A stretch of 64,000 nucleotides of DNA from Phytoseiulus persimilis (taxonomy: Eukaryota > Arthropoda > Arachnida > Mesostigmata > Phytoseiidae). Of this stretch, positions 14,301-32,195 are shown in pieces (position 1 is the first letter of the stretch; the number at the start of each line of letters is the position of its first letter). The notes below the pieces were generated by a model that saw only the letters and a program-made list of their open reading frames with translations, had not been told where the DNA came from and made no database searches. The translations under genes and the position numbers were made by a program. The DNA lies in contig CM075104.1 of the NCBI GenBank assembly GCA_037576195.1, forward strand, positions 20,972,211-21,036,210, in the 5' to 3' direction.

Positions 14301-14688
14301 GTCCACCCCGAGAACTCGATACACGCCTCAAACCAAGTCCACCACAACCACCATGAAGCCCAAGACCACCCCAACCTCAAAAGCTTCGACCTCACGTCGA
14401 CCGATCGTCGAAAATCTCAAGAAAACCTACGGAGATCCCGGCAGGCTTTACCCCAACGACTGCAACACCCCAAATATATCATACATACCTCATGAGAAAG
14501 ACTGTCAAAAGTATTACTGGTGCGCCTATGGAGTGCCCATCGTGATGTTCTGTGAAGGAGAGACCATTTGGAACCAAGAGGACGGAAATTGCAAGCTGCC
14601 AGACCTGGTGAACAGGCCTGAATGCAAGGGCGATAACCCAGTTTCTAACCCGTTCACGCGGAGAAAGCGCGGAAGCAGCCAAAATTAG
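11376..14688 (+). CDS. Secreted GH18 chitinase with C-terminal chitin-binding domain
   Basis: Endo-acting glycoside hydrolase family 18 enzyme that cleaves beta-1,4 bonds of chitin; expected outside the cell in cuticle or gut lining. Exons by reading frame and GT-AG sites: 11376-11463, 12785-13012, 13125-13615, 13738-14688 (585 codons before the stop; introns 1321, 112 and 122 bp; phases 1, 1, 0). The first exon carries a signal peptide (hydrophobic core LLLVSVVLTAGV) starting at the ATG at 11376. The catalytic domain begins near residue 49 (KVVCYFSSWA), has the SVGGW strand at 126-130, the signature FDGFDLDWEYP at 163-173 with catalytic Glu171, MTYD at 236-239, and the closing strand motif MVWALDMDDF. 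A Thr/Pro/Lys-rich linker (about 412-505) leads to a six-cysteine peritrophin-A (CBM14) domain ending near residue 575. All motifs needed for activity are present. Exon 1 is assigned from frame match and signal peptide, so it is slightly less certain than the rest. Confidence 0.93.
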
Positions 14689-17600
14689 TCGACATCACAG
14701 AGCATTATTAGGTCAGGAATTTGATCATTGTGAAGTCTTCTTCAGGCGCTCCCGTTGTACAAACTGGGCGTAAAGCCATTTCCGGAGAGGAGGCCCTCGG
14801 AGCAGAGCGTCTATGTGGATACTATTTATTAAATTAAACATAAATGGAAATGAAACGAGTTGCCGAACTTTGAACGATAATCGTTATCGGACTCTACGTC
14901 CATAACTGTCTCAGTGTTCCTAAACTTCCGCTCCGGGTACTGGAGGCTCTATGGGGCACCTTCAGTTTGCGGGAAGTCACATTCGTGGGCATATCCAGAT
15001 TGGGGGACATCGCATCAGCAGTCATTCAGAGATTCTAAAACGGGGTCCGTTCCGGGCACCCGAGTCGTTCCCCTAGCCTTTGTGTACCCACTCAAGTTCT
15101 CCGTTGATAATTCTGTACACGACGAAACATGAGAAACCAGGTGGAAGAGTAAAAGCCAGAAGACGCGGGTTTCCAGAGTTTGGAACGGAGGAAGGAAACA
15201 ATGGGGTCGTCACTGGAACAAAGAGGCTCTCCCAGGCAGGACTTCGGATGCGGAAAGCAAGAGGGCGGGCGTTCTCACGCAGTCACAGCGAAAGTACCTG
15301 AAAACTAACTTTTCGATTTCCTCACATATGAGCCGTGATTCTTCCTGTCGTCTGGAGATGGATATATCTCCTGAGGAACGCCGTGAGAGGCTTCCCCCAT
15401 GGAACAGCAGCGGTGATTTTAGTAGGGGACGTCGGATTTTTTCTCGGAGGCGCCAGGAAACAGTCGTTGGAGGATGACGCTCTGGAAAGAGGGCGGAAAC
15501 TCAGTCTACCGCCTCCTTCCCTGCAGAGATACCTGACTTGCCGTAGAATTGGCTCGTGAGAGCGATGAAGTCATGATTACGGCCCTTGCCCTGAATCCGG
15601 GACGCGTGAAGGAATTCCAGGCTGAATTCGGGGCGACCCGAATCTACACTCCCGTCCAGATCGGGAAAAGTGATGTCGTGGAGTTTAGCGTGTATAGTTC
15701 CGGAGACCAGCTCCAAGCCCCCCGGGTTCTTGATCGTTCCATCACAATAGATATGCATTTACTCTATCTGTGATCTCTTGTGTTCTTGGTCAGCATACGT
15801 TCCTCAAAGACCAAGTTGGACATGGCCGCGTAGGCGGTGGATCGAACTTGCGGATCGCGAACATCCCTGATCGCTTGGGACGAGCGAGCTCAGCAAACGG
15901 ATCAGTTGACTGAGGATTTTAAGCAGGATCTCACGGATGACCGCAGCTCTATCGGAAACGCATACCGTTGTTTGAACTCGGACTGATCGACTGCATGCCA
16001 GTCGCCGCTAACATGTTGAGACGAAGCGCAGGAGCTCTGCTCGTCGCACCCAAGGTTGGTTACGGGTCTCGTATTCTGCTCGAGAAGTTCACGTCCGAGA
16101 GAAGAATATGTCATGCGACAACATCTACGGAAAATCAAGAGCTGACAGACCTCGTACCCTGCGGACGTATCCTATAGCCCAGTATGACTAATCCCTATTG
16201 AAGAACGGACGGACCGATGTCTCACTGGAGAGTTCTGGAGGATTATCTTCCCCAAAACCTCACCTACGATGGATCGAATTTGGGAATTCCCCCAGAAGCT
16301 GTACGTCATCGCGTCTGAGATTCCGATAGATTCATTTCGGAGACAGCGTCTCTGCTGTATTAATAATTCTGATACGGCATCCGCAAATCCATGAAAGCTG
16401 CTACCGGTTCCTCTCAGAGAAGAGAAGCGGAATTGCCCTCAACTTTTATTCAAGAGTCTGTGATTCGAGCTTCTGTCGCCCGACTCCGCGATTGACCAAT
16501 AGTTACAAAGTACGTCCTATTCAGATACACCATACACTCTGTCGATTGCACCCAAAATGGCAGTGTCTCACAACATCTTTCAACTTCTCTCAATCAGTTG
16601 CGTCGCGGAACAAGCCGTTCGGCTCTCCTAGTGACACGTTCCATATCCTATTCATTCAACTCGATAATCAGTAATTGTAAAATATCCGCTCCTGGATGTC
16701 TTCCTAAAGTATAAGATTGTCAGAGGGAGTTCTGACTTTTCAGAGCACGTTTCCGCGTTTCCGAAGTTCGGACGGTGATTGCGTTTCTCATAAATAAGTT
16801 GGGCAGTGTGTGAGTGTGTGTTATCGATTGAAAGTAGCAAAAAATAGAATCGACTGCTCGAATATAATCTCAATCCTCTTCTGTTAGATCGATCTATTTC
16901 GAGAACAATTGCTACCGAGTAGAATTTCGTATTCGTTCCGTGCTACCCCCGTTGACCGCCGGCTGATTATCTTTCGTGAACGCGTCGTCCATCGATCTGG
17001 GTTGGTTCAACTGAAACGCGGGATGATTCCACAGCGCGTACGGTCGATAAGAAGAGAGCGGCCGTTTGGTATACCGGGTTTTATCCACCAACAACAGCAA
17101 ACAATTCGTCAAGTGTTTTCCCGCAGGTTCGGCCTATATCACATAAATCTCTGCGGTTCACATAATCTTTCCTCTTTCCAAGAGAGAAGGTACACAATCA
17201 AAATCAACATTTGAGAGGAATAGCGAATGCTGGGAAGAGTTGTCCGCGGCGACATGCAGCTGGGATATGAATCTTCCAACCTAGAAATCCGTCCTAAACT
17301 ACTTTCGCAGAATATGCGATCTGATCTGTCTGGAGGATACAATTGAAAAATTGACGGTGATAAGTACATACTTTGTAGTTTGATTTACACGACTGCACAT
17401 ATTGGAGCCGGCACGATTGCATCGAGTCGAAAGCACACGCTCCGGTCCACCGGAGCGTTCCCAGATAGAGTCCCAGCGATCGGATTGATCAATCGACTCC
17501 CCGGTCAATCAAAACAGAACCGATCAACAGGTTCAGCGTGAGTCGCTGTTCTCGTTCTCTATCGGATGTCGATATCCACAGTGCATTTTATGTATATTAC

Positions 17601-17947
17601 GAAATGAGGCATGTCGAGCACTGGGCAGAGATCTCTTAAAACCAAGAATCTACGAAATGATCACATTCAAACATTATCTTCGCAATGATCACAGTGACTC
17701 TCCGGCCATTAGGCGCAGCCCTTGAAGCCCATACGAGGGATCCGAACGGCAGCATCTACTGTAACAGCAGTCGCCTCCGCGGACCAGTTTCTGCGCGGAT
17801 TCGCTCTCTCCCCGAATGGAACACTTCCCCGTACTCCATCCATGAGATGCTTGAGGTGTGGGTCTTGAGCCACTTGGAGAATTCCTCCGGGGGAAACGCG
17901 AGTATTTGAGCATTTTACATTCCTTCGAATTCGTCGCGTACTTCAGT
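14689..17947. other. Interval between chitinase and forkhead genes, no gene seen
   Basis: Contains the presumed 3' ends of both flanking genes, which converge here (chitinase on plus, forkhead on minus). Open frames are all under about 105 codons and overlap on both strands without motifs. The 15501-15773 part is open in both directions, but I recognise nothing in it. The 16.1-17.7 kb part is visibly AT-richer than its surroundings. Confidence 0.55.
14828..14838 (+). terminator. Likely polyadenylation signal of the chitinase gene
   Basis: Two overlapping ATTAAA hexamers lie 140 bases after the chitinase stop codon in an AT-rich patch. ATTAAA is the commonest variant of the AATAAA signal. No canonical AATAAA occurs closer. 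Confidence 0.4.
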
Positions 17948-22375
<4,428 letters not shown>

Positions 22376-22611
22376 CGTCGGGTTCAACTCTGGAATGCAC
22401 AGAACTCTCAGCAAACTCCATCTTTCCTTCCAATCGGTAAAATATCCGCTGAACACGTCCTAGATCATAGCGCACGGGACGTCTAGAGCTGGTTCGGTCC
22501 ACACGCATCTCGAGTCCTGGGTACTTCGGGAAAAACTAGCGACTTCGATACTAACACAACGAAAGACCGGCAGAATGTAGAAATCTACCGGTAGTGGGTC
22601 CTACGGTTGGA

Positions 22612-23055
22612 CTGACTGACCGACCGACTGACGAACGAGCGCACGGACCCAACAACGAACAGCCGCCGTCTTCGACTGCTCTGGGTCGACTTTCAGAAGT
22701 TCAGACAGAAAATACGGCATAGAGCGGGACCGGCTTCTCCATTCTAACATCTGAATCATCAACGACACTGTGGCCGTCGTCGTTGTCGTCTGAAAATCCA
22801 GACACTCAGCAGACATCAAGCACTCTTCCCTTGCCAAAGGAATTCCCTTTTCCTTGCCACTCAGCATCATCGTCTAGCAAATGGATTCGCGCACCTAAGT
22901 CAGTCAGTGTCTGTCGGTCGCCGCAGACAGACAGCGACTCCGTAGAACTGACTCAGTGACTGAGCGTCTTTCTGTCTGTCGGACGTCTGAGCGTCGTTTC
23001 GAACACCAGATCGTCTGTCTGCGGCTCAGTCGGTCTGCCGTTTCGTCCGTCTAGC
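22612..23055. repeat. Degenerate (GACT/GTCT/GACC)n tetranucleotide region
   Basis: Two patches, about 22612-22640 and 22896-23055, made of imperfect four-base units such as GACTGACTGACCGACCGACT and GTCTGTCGG. They lie 240-680 bp upstream of the forkhead start codon. Confidence 0.5.
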
Positions 23056-23756
23056 CGAAAAACCGTCCAGCGATAATGATGTCGTAACGAAGGCCACAGA
23101 ATACTGGTGACGCCATCGTGGACGTCGGCCGCGGCATCGACGGCGGGAATGGCGGCGGCGGTAGGGGCAATGGCCCAGAGAATCAACCATGTGGCAAATC
23201 GCAACCATTTTCTATCAGTCGGCCGGGTGCTGACCAATAACGAAGTAGAGCTCGCCGGCCACGGGTAGAACTTTGGAATTTCTTCAGGCAAAGATTTCGA
23301 CGCTGCCGGCACCGCGCCGCCGACGATCGGGACGGTTGGAGCAGCGAGCGACGCGGACATCATTTATGAGCTCACATGATGAAAATCAGCCGGATCGACG
23401 TTGAGGTTATTCAAAACGGGGGGAGCGAAACTCAGCCGCGGCTCAGTGCGTCCCGGAGTTTCGGCGGGCCTATCTTGTCGGATAACATGGGAGCAAACGA
23501 ATCGACTGGCGGATGGACGGATCGGTCGGCTGATAGGCCGCCCTCCCAGACTAGAATTTTATAGTGGCTGACAGTTTATGTCTCGTGCGGTCCCGTAACT
23601 TTAGTACGCTCTTCGTCTTCCAGGCCAGAGCGCTGGTTCGGCCGAAGTCGCCGGATGCGATGCACTTCGTTGATAAGGCTGCGTAAGAAGCCGCGCCACT
23701 ATCTAAATCTGCAATCGCTTCTAGAAGTAATAGCGACTGTCAGCTTTGGACTATGC

Positions 23757-24050
23757 GTTGCTCGCTCGCTGGCTATCCGACTGCTTGCTTGGCTGCTCGG
23801 CTGGCTTACTGGCTGGACGATCACTTCGAGAGTCTGTGTGTCTGACTATCTTTCGAACGATGAAACGAAAGGGGTAGGCTTTTCTGCCAGCCTGCTCGCA
23901 CGTCCACCAGCCTGTTTGGTTGCCTTACGGCCTACCTGGGCCACTTGCCCGCCTCGCATACAGTAGCGGCAGCATCCAATAGCGCCATGGCCGGCAATCC
24001 CGAGCTGGTGGCCGACCGACCGGTCGGTGGGCTGGCGAACTAGCTGGATG
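23757..24050. repeat. Degenerate (GCTC/GCTG/GCTT)n tetranucleotide region
   Basis: Imperfect tandem four-base units, densest at 23757-23820 and again at 24000-24050 (GGCCGACCGACCGGTCGGTG). Same style as the arrays in the forkhead intron and at 35.9 kb. Confidence 0.5.
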
Positions 24051-27000
24051 ACTGCTCCTCGTTCTGTTTTTTTCTCTCGTTTTCGCGTTCATTTTTTCCT
24101 TCGAGGAGGGAGCGAGCGTCGTTTGAGGCAGAGGCCTTCGAAACCCGTTCCAGACCGTAGATATATCGCCTTATTAATGCGATACGTTTCGTACGAGGGC
24201 CCAGAGCCCGGCAACGTTCGTCGACACCCTTGTGACGTCTCCGGGAGGAGAAGTCTCAAACGAGAGAGCTCTATTGATTTCTCGCCGTATTATTCCCTGC
24301 AACTCTCCCCCTAACGCCGAAAGCTCTACGCACCCCGATCAGGGAAATCTTTGCCTCAATCCTAACCCGGAGTCGTCGGGCCGACTCGAAATCGCCGACT
24401 CTACCGAGGTTTTACGCAGAGCTCCTCTAGCGTGGACTGGACACGTTATCAGCTTTACGGCATTCGTGGGGGGTGGAGAGGGGATTTCCCATCACAATTA
24501 TCAGCTGTCTCATCGCACCGATGATGAATTCCGCGGGATTCTGTTGAGGAGGTTTCCGAATCAGAGATCGATTGGTAAACGCCTAGAAATCCATCGACGG
24601 CTTGTTCTAAGACAGCGCGATAGATCCGGGCAAGCGATAGATTTCAAGGGAGAACATCTCCGCTCGGGAGAACTTGTCAACATTGCTCCACCGGAGAGCA
24701 ACAGCATCATTGTTGTCAGTTGTGAGGCTTCTTGCGTCCATTCTCGCACCCACCGCGAGACCTAATCCTTCGGACGGGCGGACCGAGAGAAAAGTGATTA
24801 CAACATGTTCCGGATAGCCTAACGTGATCGCTGCATGCGTCCCCTGCGTGGACCCCTGTGCCGGACGCGACGGATGGCCCGCGGGCCGCACCAAGCTGCC
24901 CGCCCCTGCTCTCACGTGTTAACCGATGGACTCTGCGATTTCACTGGTGAATATGCGTGCATGCACACCGAGCAGCGCGTGTGACTCGGGGGCGAGGAAT
25001 CATCGTTCTGCCGAGTCGAAGAAGAGCACTCGCGTTCCGAACCGCCTCCGACGGGCTAGAATTCCCAGCTGTCGATTCCTTGTATCCGTTGCTGAATCCT
25101 ATCGCCGCCGAGTGAATGGCCAGGTTCGTGTCGGCATCCGCAACCGCAATAGATCGGAAACCGCGCGATTCAACCGATCTGACCAGAAGCGACGTTCTGT
25201 TATCGCTCTTCTGCCTGAACTGAGTGATTATCTATCCATTGGTCGAGGCATCGCTTGCCGTTGTTAGCCTAGCTAGTTCGCTAGCTGACTCGCTTGGTTG
25301 CTGCAGATAAGGCGGGCGTCTGAGATGGAACGGGAGTGAATTCTGTAGTAGGCCCGTCCCAGCCGTGCTTTTCACGACACCTCGGGAGCTCATCTGAAGA
25401 TTTCTAGACGCTTTCTCGGATCCCGCCTGGGTGCAAGGTTTGGCCAGTTCTCGGACGCCGGTTCCGGGGGTCTCGGGATCGATATCGGGTAGGACTGAGT
25501 AGCGCAATGCTACAGACAGAGTTCGGTCGATCCTGTCCGATATTCAAGATCAAGCCTCAGAAGGGTTGGCGATCGGTGAGGCCGCAGTATCAGACATGGC
25601 CGATCAGTCTCCTCTCCGTTCCTCCCGTTTTTCTCGCTACTCTTATTTCGTTCGCTGGTCATAATGGGCTTTCCACGATTTGCATCCTATCTCCCCTTAA
25701 TAGACTACAATGACTGGGCCATCGAATCGTCGTCTACAGTTCACCAGTGAGATTTTTTCAGAGCCTGTAAAGTCGGTGCGTGTGTGTGAGCCGTCGAGCG
25801 AGCGAGTGAGTGTGTTGTCGATTGCCGACACTGAGGAGCACGCAGGCTGTTTGGATTTTCCAGTCAATCCCTTCATGATGTAGTTTCTTCGTCTTTTTCT
25901 CCTTCTTCTGTATTTATTATCTGTGTGTCTGAATGTTGCTTTTCTTGGCCGGATGGAAACGACTTTTTTTCTTTCGTTTCGACTTGCGGGGTCGGTCGTG
26001 CGAATGTCGAGAACGACCGACCCCCTTGATCTTTCTTCGGCGATCAGTAAGAACTACTATAGTTCAGTCTTCTAGGATAGCGCATTGTAAGCGAAACGCG
26101 CGGTCCGCATTCTGCCTAATGGTGTTTTTGACTTGGATCTGCAGTCTGCGTCGAGCTGTCATTTGGCGGTCTGTAGTTCGTAGTAGCAGGTAGTTCTGAA
26201 TTTCGGATCACGTATCGGCTGACTTTATGGCACCGACTGACTGGGTGTCAGTCGCTGACGGCAATATCAATAGGAGAAGAGATGGATAAAAAATCCTGCC
26301 GTTTCTTCGGTCATGCTTCTGTTTTGATCAGCGTAGGGTAGGAGCGAAGAAGCTTATTTTCCGAATCCGCAAGTGGTGGAATTTTGGAGGCGATGCAATC
26401 ACTGGAAACGGTCGGAAAGAAACGCCGATAGCGACGGAACTCGTGGAAGTTGACCAAATTTCACCGAAAGTTTACAAGCAAAGATAAACAAGATGAACGT
26501 GTTAAGTGCCGGGATGGAATGTGAAATCATTCTTGAGATGATGAACTCCACAAAACATCCGAATCGCCTTTTCTAGTCATGCCAGGTAAATGTAACGTAA
26601 TCACGTTTCGCCATTTTACCCTAGCCCGTCCACCCCTGCTTGATGCACGCCAGCCCACGTTTCCAGTCTGCGCAACGACTCATAACTAAACTTTGCTTCC
26701 ACGATATTCGTTTTTTTTTCTTTCTTCTTGCAATCACGGCAACGAGCTCTGCAAAATTCTCACTTTGATTCCATTCGCGCGGCCGGCAAGCGTGTACTTA
26801 GCGGTCTCCTTCGCGGGAAGCTCCCACAAGAGGCGAACGACTTTCGGTTTGAGATGCCCTGTTCCCCTATTCTCTACGAACAGAATTAACGGTTCGGCTC
26901 ATCCGGATCGGTGGGCGGCAATTTTCTCCTGCCCGATGTCAGGCTATCGAAACATGGGCCTTGGTCCGAGATTTCGTCGACCTCAGATCTAGATGGACCT

Positions 27001-29196
27001 ATGGAACGAATTCCATACCTGTCGCCCGATCGAGCTGGAGCGCCCACTCGGAGTCGAGGTTACGAAAAATTCTTCTGTGGTCTTCAGAGCGGAATTTCAG
27101 GAATTGTCTCCTGTTCTCATTTATTCGCGACTCTGTTCTCGCTGCACTGGACGCGAAGGCAGGGGTACTTCCACAAAGTTCATAATTGATTATTCACAGC
27201 TTCCCGAGAAAAAAAAAACTAGAAACATCGGAGAAAGGAGCCATATTTCAAATGAGAGCATTTGTCACAAGTTTTTGCCCGCCAAACGTGTTTCATGTTC
27301 CGATTGGAGTTCGCGACAACGGCGATTCGGACTGGAAAATTATAAAGAATGACAAGATTTTGTTCTGCAGCAAGGAATTAACTTCCGCCATGGCTGAACC
27401 ACCAGCTGTCTGCCCAAGAGAGGTTTTCCAGTCGGGCTGGGAAGAAAAATCGCAGTCTGGAATTCACGACGCGGCCGACCCAGCAACCACGGGACGTCTC
27501 GTCTACGCCGATATTACATCTTTTTTGCAAGATCCTACATCGGTGACCACAAAATTCTTCCGGCGGTGGAACGACGGCAACCGTTGGAAACAACAAACTC
27601 ATTAAGCAGACGGTCCGGCTGGCGCACGTGGCAGCGATATAATCAACTACTCGGGTAGAGATCCTCCCCTTCTCGGGGAGGGGAGGAAATCGCGCATGGC
27701 AGAGGGACTACTTTAATGGTTCTTGATAGCGGAGAGGACGGCGTTCCAGACCGTCTCAGAAGGATCCAGGACAGCCGCTTGCGCAGATTCACTCCGAGGA
27801 GCCCGTGAGACCACACTCACGGGAACGGTGTAGGGAATTAAACTAAACAGACGAATTACGGAAATTAGGGAATGGAAGGGTAGAAGGTATTAATTAAACT
27901 ACGTTCGAGGGAATGAGGGGCCGAGAGGGATTGGATTGTAATGACGCGCTCTGAAGTGAGCTTCTCATCCGCTCATTCGACCAGCGACCGCCTCAGAAAG
28001 GACTAACATGAGCATGAGCAGAAGCAAACTGCGCGCCCCCAATTAGCAAATTGCTCCCAACACCAACAATCAACCACCACCGACACCGTCGACGCTGCCG
28101 AAGGCTCCCGCCACCGAGCGAGTAAAATAACTACCACTGGCTGCTGGACGCTGGCCTGCCAGCATTTACTAGCAGCTCTTTAGAGACGCAGCGTCTATAC
28201 AGCAGCAGCGTGGGCGACTGTGAAACCAGCTGCTGAAGAGGTGCATAGCCACGCTGGTTACGACCCTCATTCCCAGCTAATACATCATCGTGGTCGATCT
28301 TCCGTCGATTTCATCGGATACCATTTCACTCTGCGCGCCGCGAGGCCAGCGTCAGTGGGGGAAGAAAATCGCAAGTGTCTTCACTGCGTGTCCAACTGTA
28401 ATAATCGCTTTGGATCCCGCTCGCTGGTGCCCCATCGCCACCGGTAGCAACGGGAGAAGCGACAGAAACAACATCTTGTCGGCATGTGTCTGTTTTCTGT
28501 TGCCACTGTTTTTACGTTACGGTGATGAAAACAAACAGTGCTTACACACACAGACACAAACAAACACAAACGAGCATCAACAGAAACAAGTCCGCTACTC
28601 ACGTGAGCTGCCACGGGCGTTATGATCCCAGACTTTCTACTCACGTGGCATCGCTTCTAATGTGTACACGGCGGTCACACGCTTCGTTTGCTCGATTAGG
28701 ACAATTCGGAAAAACATGATGAAAGGAAGACTTTCTGATTTTGGTGCACTGTAGTGTGCTCGAGAACGCTCCAGGTAATATTAGCTTTCGCCCGAACCCT
28801 CGAGCGGTTGGAGGCGTCGCTCAGGATGGCGAAACCAGGAGAAACCACGCCGTTGCGGCGGTCAGTCGGAAACTTCCTTTTGAGCGGATATCCAAGTAAC
28901 ACTTGCTCGAAAAATTTCCCAATCAATCATCCGTCCATGCTCAATTTTCTCCGCTGGAGAAAACACCTGGTCGACTGAGCGGACGGAGCGGCGATCAGGT
29001 CTGCCGCAGACTTCGCAACAAACAAGCGAAGCCGCTTCGCAGGTTCGACTCCGAGGAGAAAACCTCATCGCCCACTTCTTCGGTATTCGAACGTGCTCGG
29101 CTGCAAACGTGTGCTTCTCGCAGTCAGATGGACGATAGAGAGCATAACAATCCCTTCACGCTTCCACCCAAATGGAAGTTTCCATGCTCTTCAGCG

Positions 29197-29218
29197 CCCC
29201 CCCCCCCCCCCCCCCCCC
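29197..29218. repeat. C homopolymer, 22 bases
   Basis: Twenty-two consecutive C residues on the plus strand. Reading frames that cross it give poly-Pro or poly-Arg-like artefacts, so predicted proteins here should be distrusted. Confidence 0.9.
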
Positions 29219-30688
29219 ACCCCGCGTTCCATCCACCGCGACAAAGGAGAACGGCGGTTCGCTCATGAACGGACTGTCAGCGACCGTTTGGGAGACGTCG
29301 AGTCACGAATGGATCTGGACGGATATTCGAGCCGCGCGCAAACCGAGAACCTGGGAACCTCAGGATTGGATCTAACCGATGCCGGTTCACCAATGGATTG
29401 CATCGTGTCAATAAGAACTTGGATATTGCATGGGATTCTGACACGTTGACGATCTTCCCTCGTCTGAAGCCTTGTTTCATTCTTGATTTCCATGTGTAAA
29501 AATCGATTCTCCCAGGAAATTTCGAAGGTTTTCCCGCGTCGCATCAAGAACGGAATCTTCGCGTCGTCGGACTCAAGACGATTTTCTCTTCGTTTTGTGG
29601 AACAGCGATCAAACGGTCTTGCAGTAGATGACCCGAAACACACTGAAACTCACTTGGGATCGTTGAGCGCATCCAGTGCGCACTGGAAACGTTCAACGAT
29701 TTGAAGTTCATTGAAGGTGTTTTATAGCAACGCCATAAAACTAGATGCTCGTCAACAACATGCGCGCCAGGAACGGAATGAAGCCCGCGTAAGACACGCT
29801 TCACAAACTTATCATTATTGGTGTATCACGTCGCGAAACCATCGACCGCGCTGGTGCAGCCGGACTGAAGAATGAGCGTCGAAAAATGTAGCTTTGGTGC
29901 CATTTGGAGAAAAATCACCCCTTTTTTGCTCGACCTGTTGCAGTCCGTCATGACTCTGGATCACTTCGAACACTGGCTACAGAGCATTGAGACTGAGCGC
30001 CAATCGTCCCTCCATGACCAACTTCGAAGGCCGTTATGACAACCCCCATAAGAAACGCCTTCCATCACCTGGTTAGAGCTTCATGCAGAAAAGGACGTTC
30101 GCATCAACTACGATTCCTCCCTCGTTCGCCGCAGAAGCAGCCGGATAATCTTCATCGGAATCGCGCGCCGCACCGCATGGAAGGAGTCGGTTCACAAGAT
30201 GGCCAGATAAAGAACCCAAACAGACTTCGGCTTTTCCGGGAAACTCGTTCATACTACATCTAGCCCAGGCTCAAGTCCATGCTCTAGAAGCGGGACAAAT
30301 CAGTACACGACTCGGTATTCCCAGCGGTTGTGCTCGATGGCAACGATTCAATTCACGAAAATGATTTGTGTAACGTTCTGTCGAATCTCCTTTCGTTGTG
30401 AAAGTGTTGCAGGTCTGACCGCGCGCGTTCTGCCGTCGGTTGCAATTGTGGAATAGGGATGTGTCCTCTCGGACGCGCCGAACAAATCAAAAGCCGAACC
30501 GACAACACTGGTTGGTGTCTTTTTGAAGCTAACACGTGCACCCTATCATCATGGTTGTAGAAGGCGACGCAACCGTGTCTGCTGTCACCCCTCTCGCGAT
30601 CTGCAAGCGCGGCGTCTGCCAAGAATAGCTCAATTCTATGAGGCGGTCAAAATGGTACGTGAAACCACGAGAAGCGCCCGAAAACTCG

Positions 30689-30702
30689 CCCCCCCCCCCC
30701 CC
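30689..30702. repeat. C homopolymer, 14 bases
   Basis: Fourteen consecutive C residues followed by a T and another short C run. Confidence 0.9.
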
Positions 30703-32175
30703 TCACCCCCCAAAAGCTTCTCGAGTAAGCCGCAGACTCAACCCGCAGCTGACGGTTCGATTCGCGCTCGGACTCCCGAGGCTTTGCCGAATTCCTTCCT
30801 GCTCCACGGTTCCTCAAGTTTGCCTCAACGCGGCCGATAACAAGCTCAAACTCGAAGGAGGCAGTTTCTGCGACGTCGAAAGCCCTGAATTCGCCAAGCG
30901 ATAACGTTCCCGCGATCGAGCAGCAATATAGTTGACGTTTTCGACGTTTGGCCAGTTCAGCGCTCGTCCTTTCGCCTCCGCCCTTGCTTTCGGCATTCCA
31001 GTCCGAATCATGAGAACGACGAGAGCGGACGATGACGGCGCGGCGGCGAAGAGCTGGCTGAGGAGCAAGAAGGCAAACCGGAATTGAGGGGCTTCGCACA
31101 CCGAACGTCCAATCAGAAGCTCGACCGTGGAGCCTGTAGCCGCCGGAGCAGTCCAGGCCGGCGCGGCCGCCACCACCACAGGCACCACCGATGCTGTTGT
31201 TGGTCTCTCTGAAACCATCCGTTGGCAGTCAAGACGCGCGTTTTTTTTCTCGGTTTCGCCTCGTCTCGTCTTGTTCTTTCAGAGGTTTGTTGAGAACGCC
31301 GTCTGTTCCCACGCGCCTTCTGGGTACGGTTGGCTCCTTCGTCGCTCGCGGCCTCCGTGTCCGCTGTTGAATGTGGCCTTTGAACGAGTAAGAGTAAGCA
31401 ACTGAACCCACGGAACGGGCACGCTGGCTGCCCTGGAGGCGGCGAGATCGAAAGGAGCCAACGAACTGTGCACTCAGCTCAAATTCTCGAAAACTAACGG
31501 CGATGGCCTGCTTCCCAGATATCGGAATCCGTGGGCGCACAACGCCAATATGCGAAGCCTTCGGCCTAGCCACGCCGGAAACCCTCGTTTCGAATCCGTG
31601 TAGCGTGGTGGCTGGTCCTGTACTCGACGCCTGCAACTCGTCGAGATGCGGGGAGATTCCTTGTATCGAGGATCTCTTCAGACGATTGTTTGTCGGTTGG
31701 ACAAACTCGAGGATGTTGGTCGACAGAAGGTGCAGAAAAAACTTCGTTTCAGACATGAATCTCTTTCTCCTTCCGCCTCCGCTTCAGATGCTGACTAACG
31801 GTGCGAACTACGCAAAGCAATAGTTTACGTTTCGAGTCTTATTAACCCGGACCGGTGCCCTTCTTCCCTTCTCGTTCCATATCGTCATGGTGAATGATAA
31901 CGTTGCTCTTTCCTCTTTCCTGTTTTCCAAGCCGAGCCCACTCCTTTTCAATCGCTCCATGAGCACTCTGAATCCCCCCGTTTGCATCCGCGGTTCCGAT
32001 ATGATTCCAATCAAGATCTAGCAGCCAACGGCTTTGAGGGATGGAACTGACTGGAATGACGCTCGAACTCCACCCAGATGATGACCACAGTGCCCACAAT
32101 CTTCTGAGACAGAGCAACTAGGTACCCAAGTTTTTCGCTCGATGAGCTCGTCCGATCTAGTTCCGGCGATAACGT

Positions 32176-32195
32176 CCCCCCCCCCCCCCCCCCCC
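32176..32195. repeat. C homopolymer, 20 bases
   Basis: Twenty consecutive C residues on the plus strand. Confidence 0.9.

Noticed and set aside
14100..14495. Frames overlapping the end of the chitinase
   Set aside because: Shadows of the Thr/Pro/Lys-rich linker of the chitinase in another frame.
24232..24765. 177-codon plus-strand frame
   Set aside because: No recognisable domain, no signal peptide, and partly antisense to other open frames; not distinguishable from chance.
29040..29054. GGTTCGACTCC, another B-box-like match
   Set aside because: No pairing T stem or acceptor stem and no cloverleaf can be drawn around it.
31229..31756. 175-codon minus-strand frame starting with ATG
   Set aside because: No motif, Arg/Ser-rich tail from low-complexity DNA, and overlapped by other frames; length is within chance expectation for the window.
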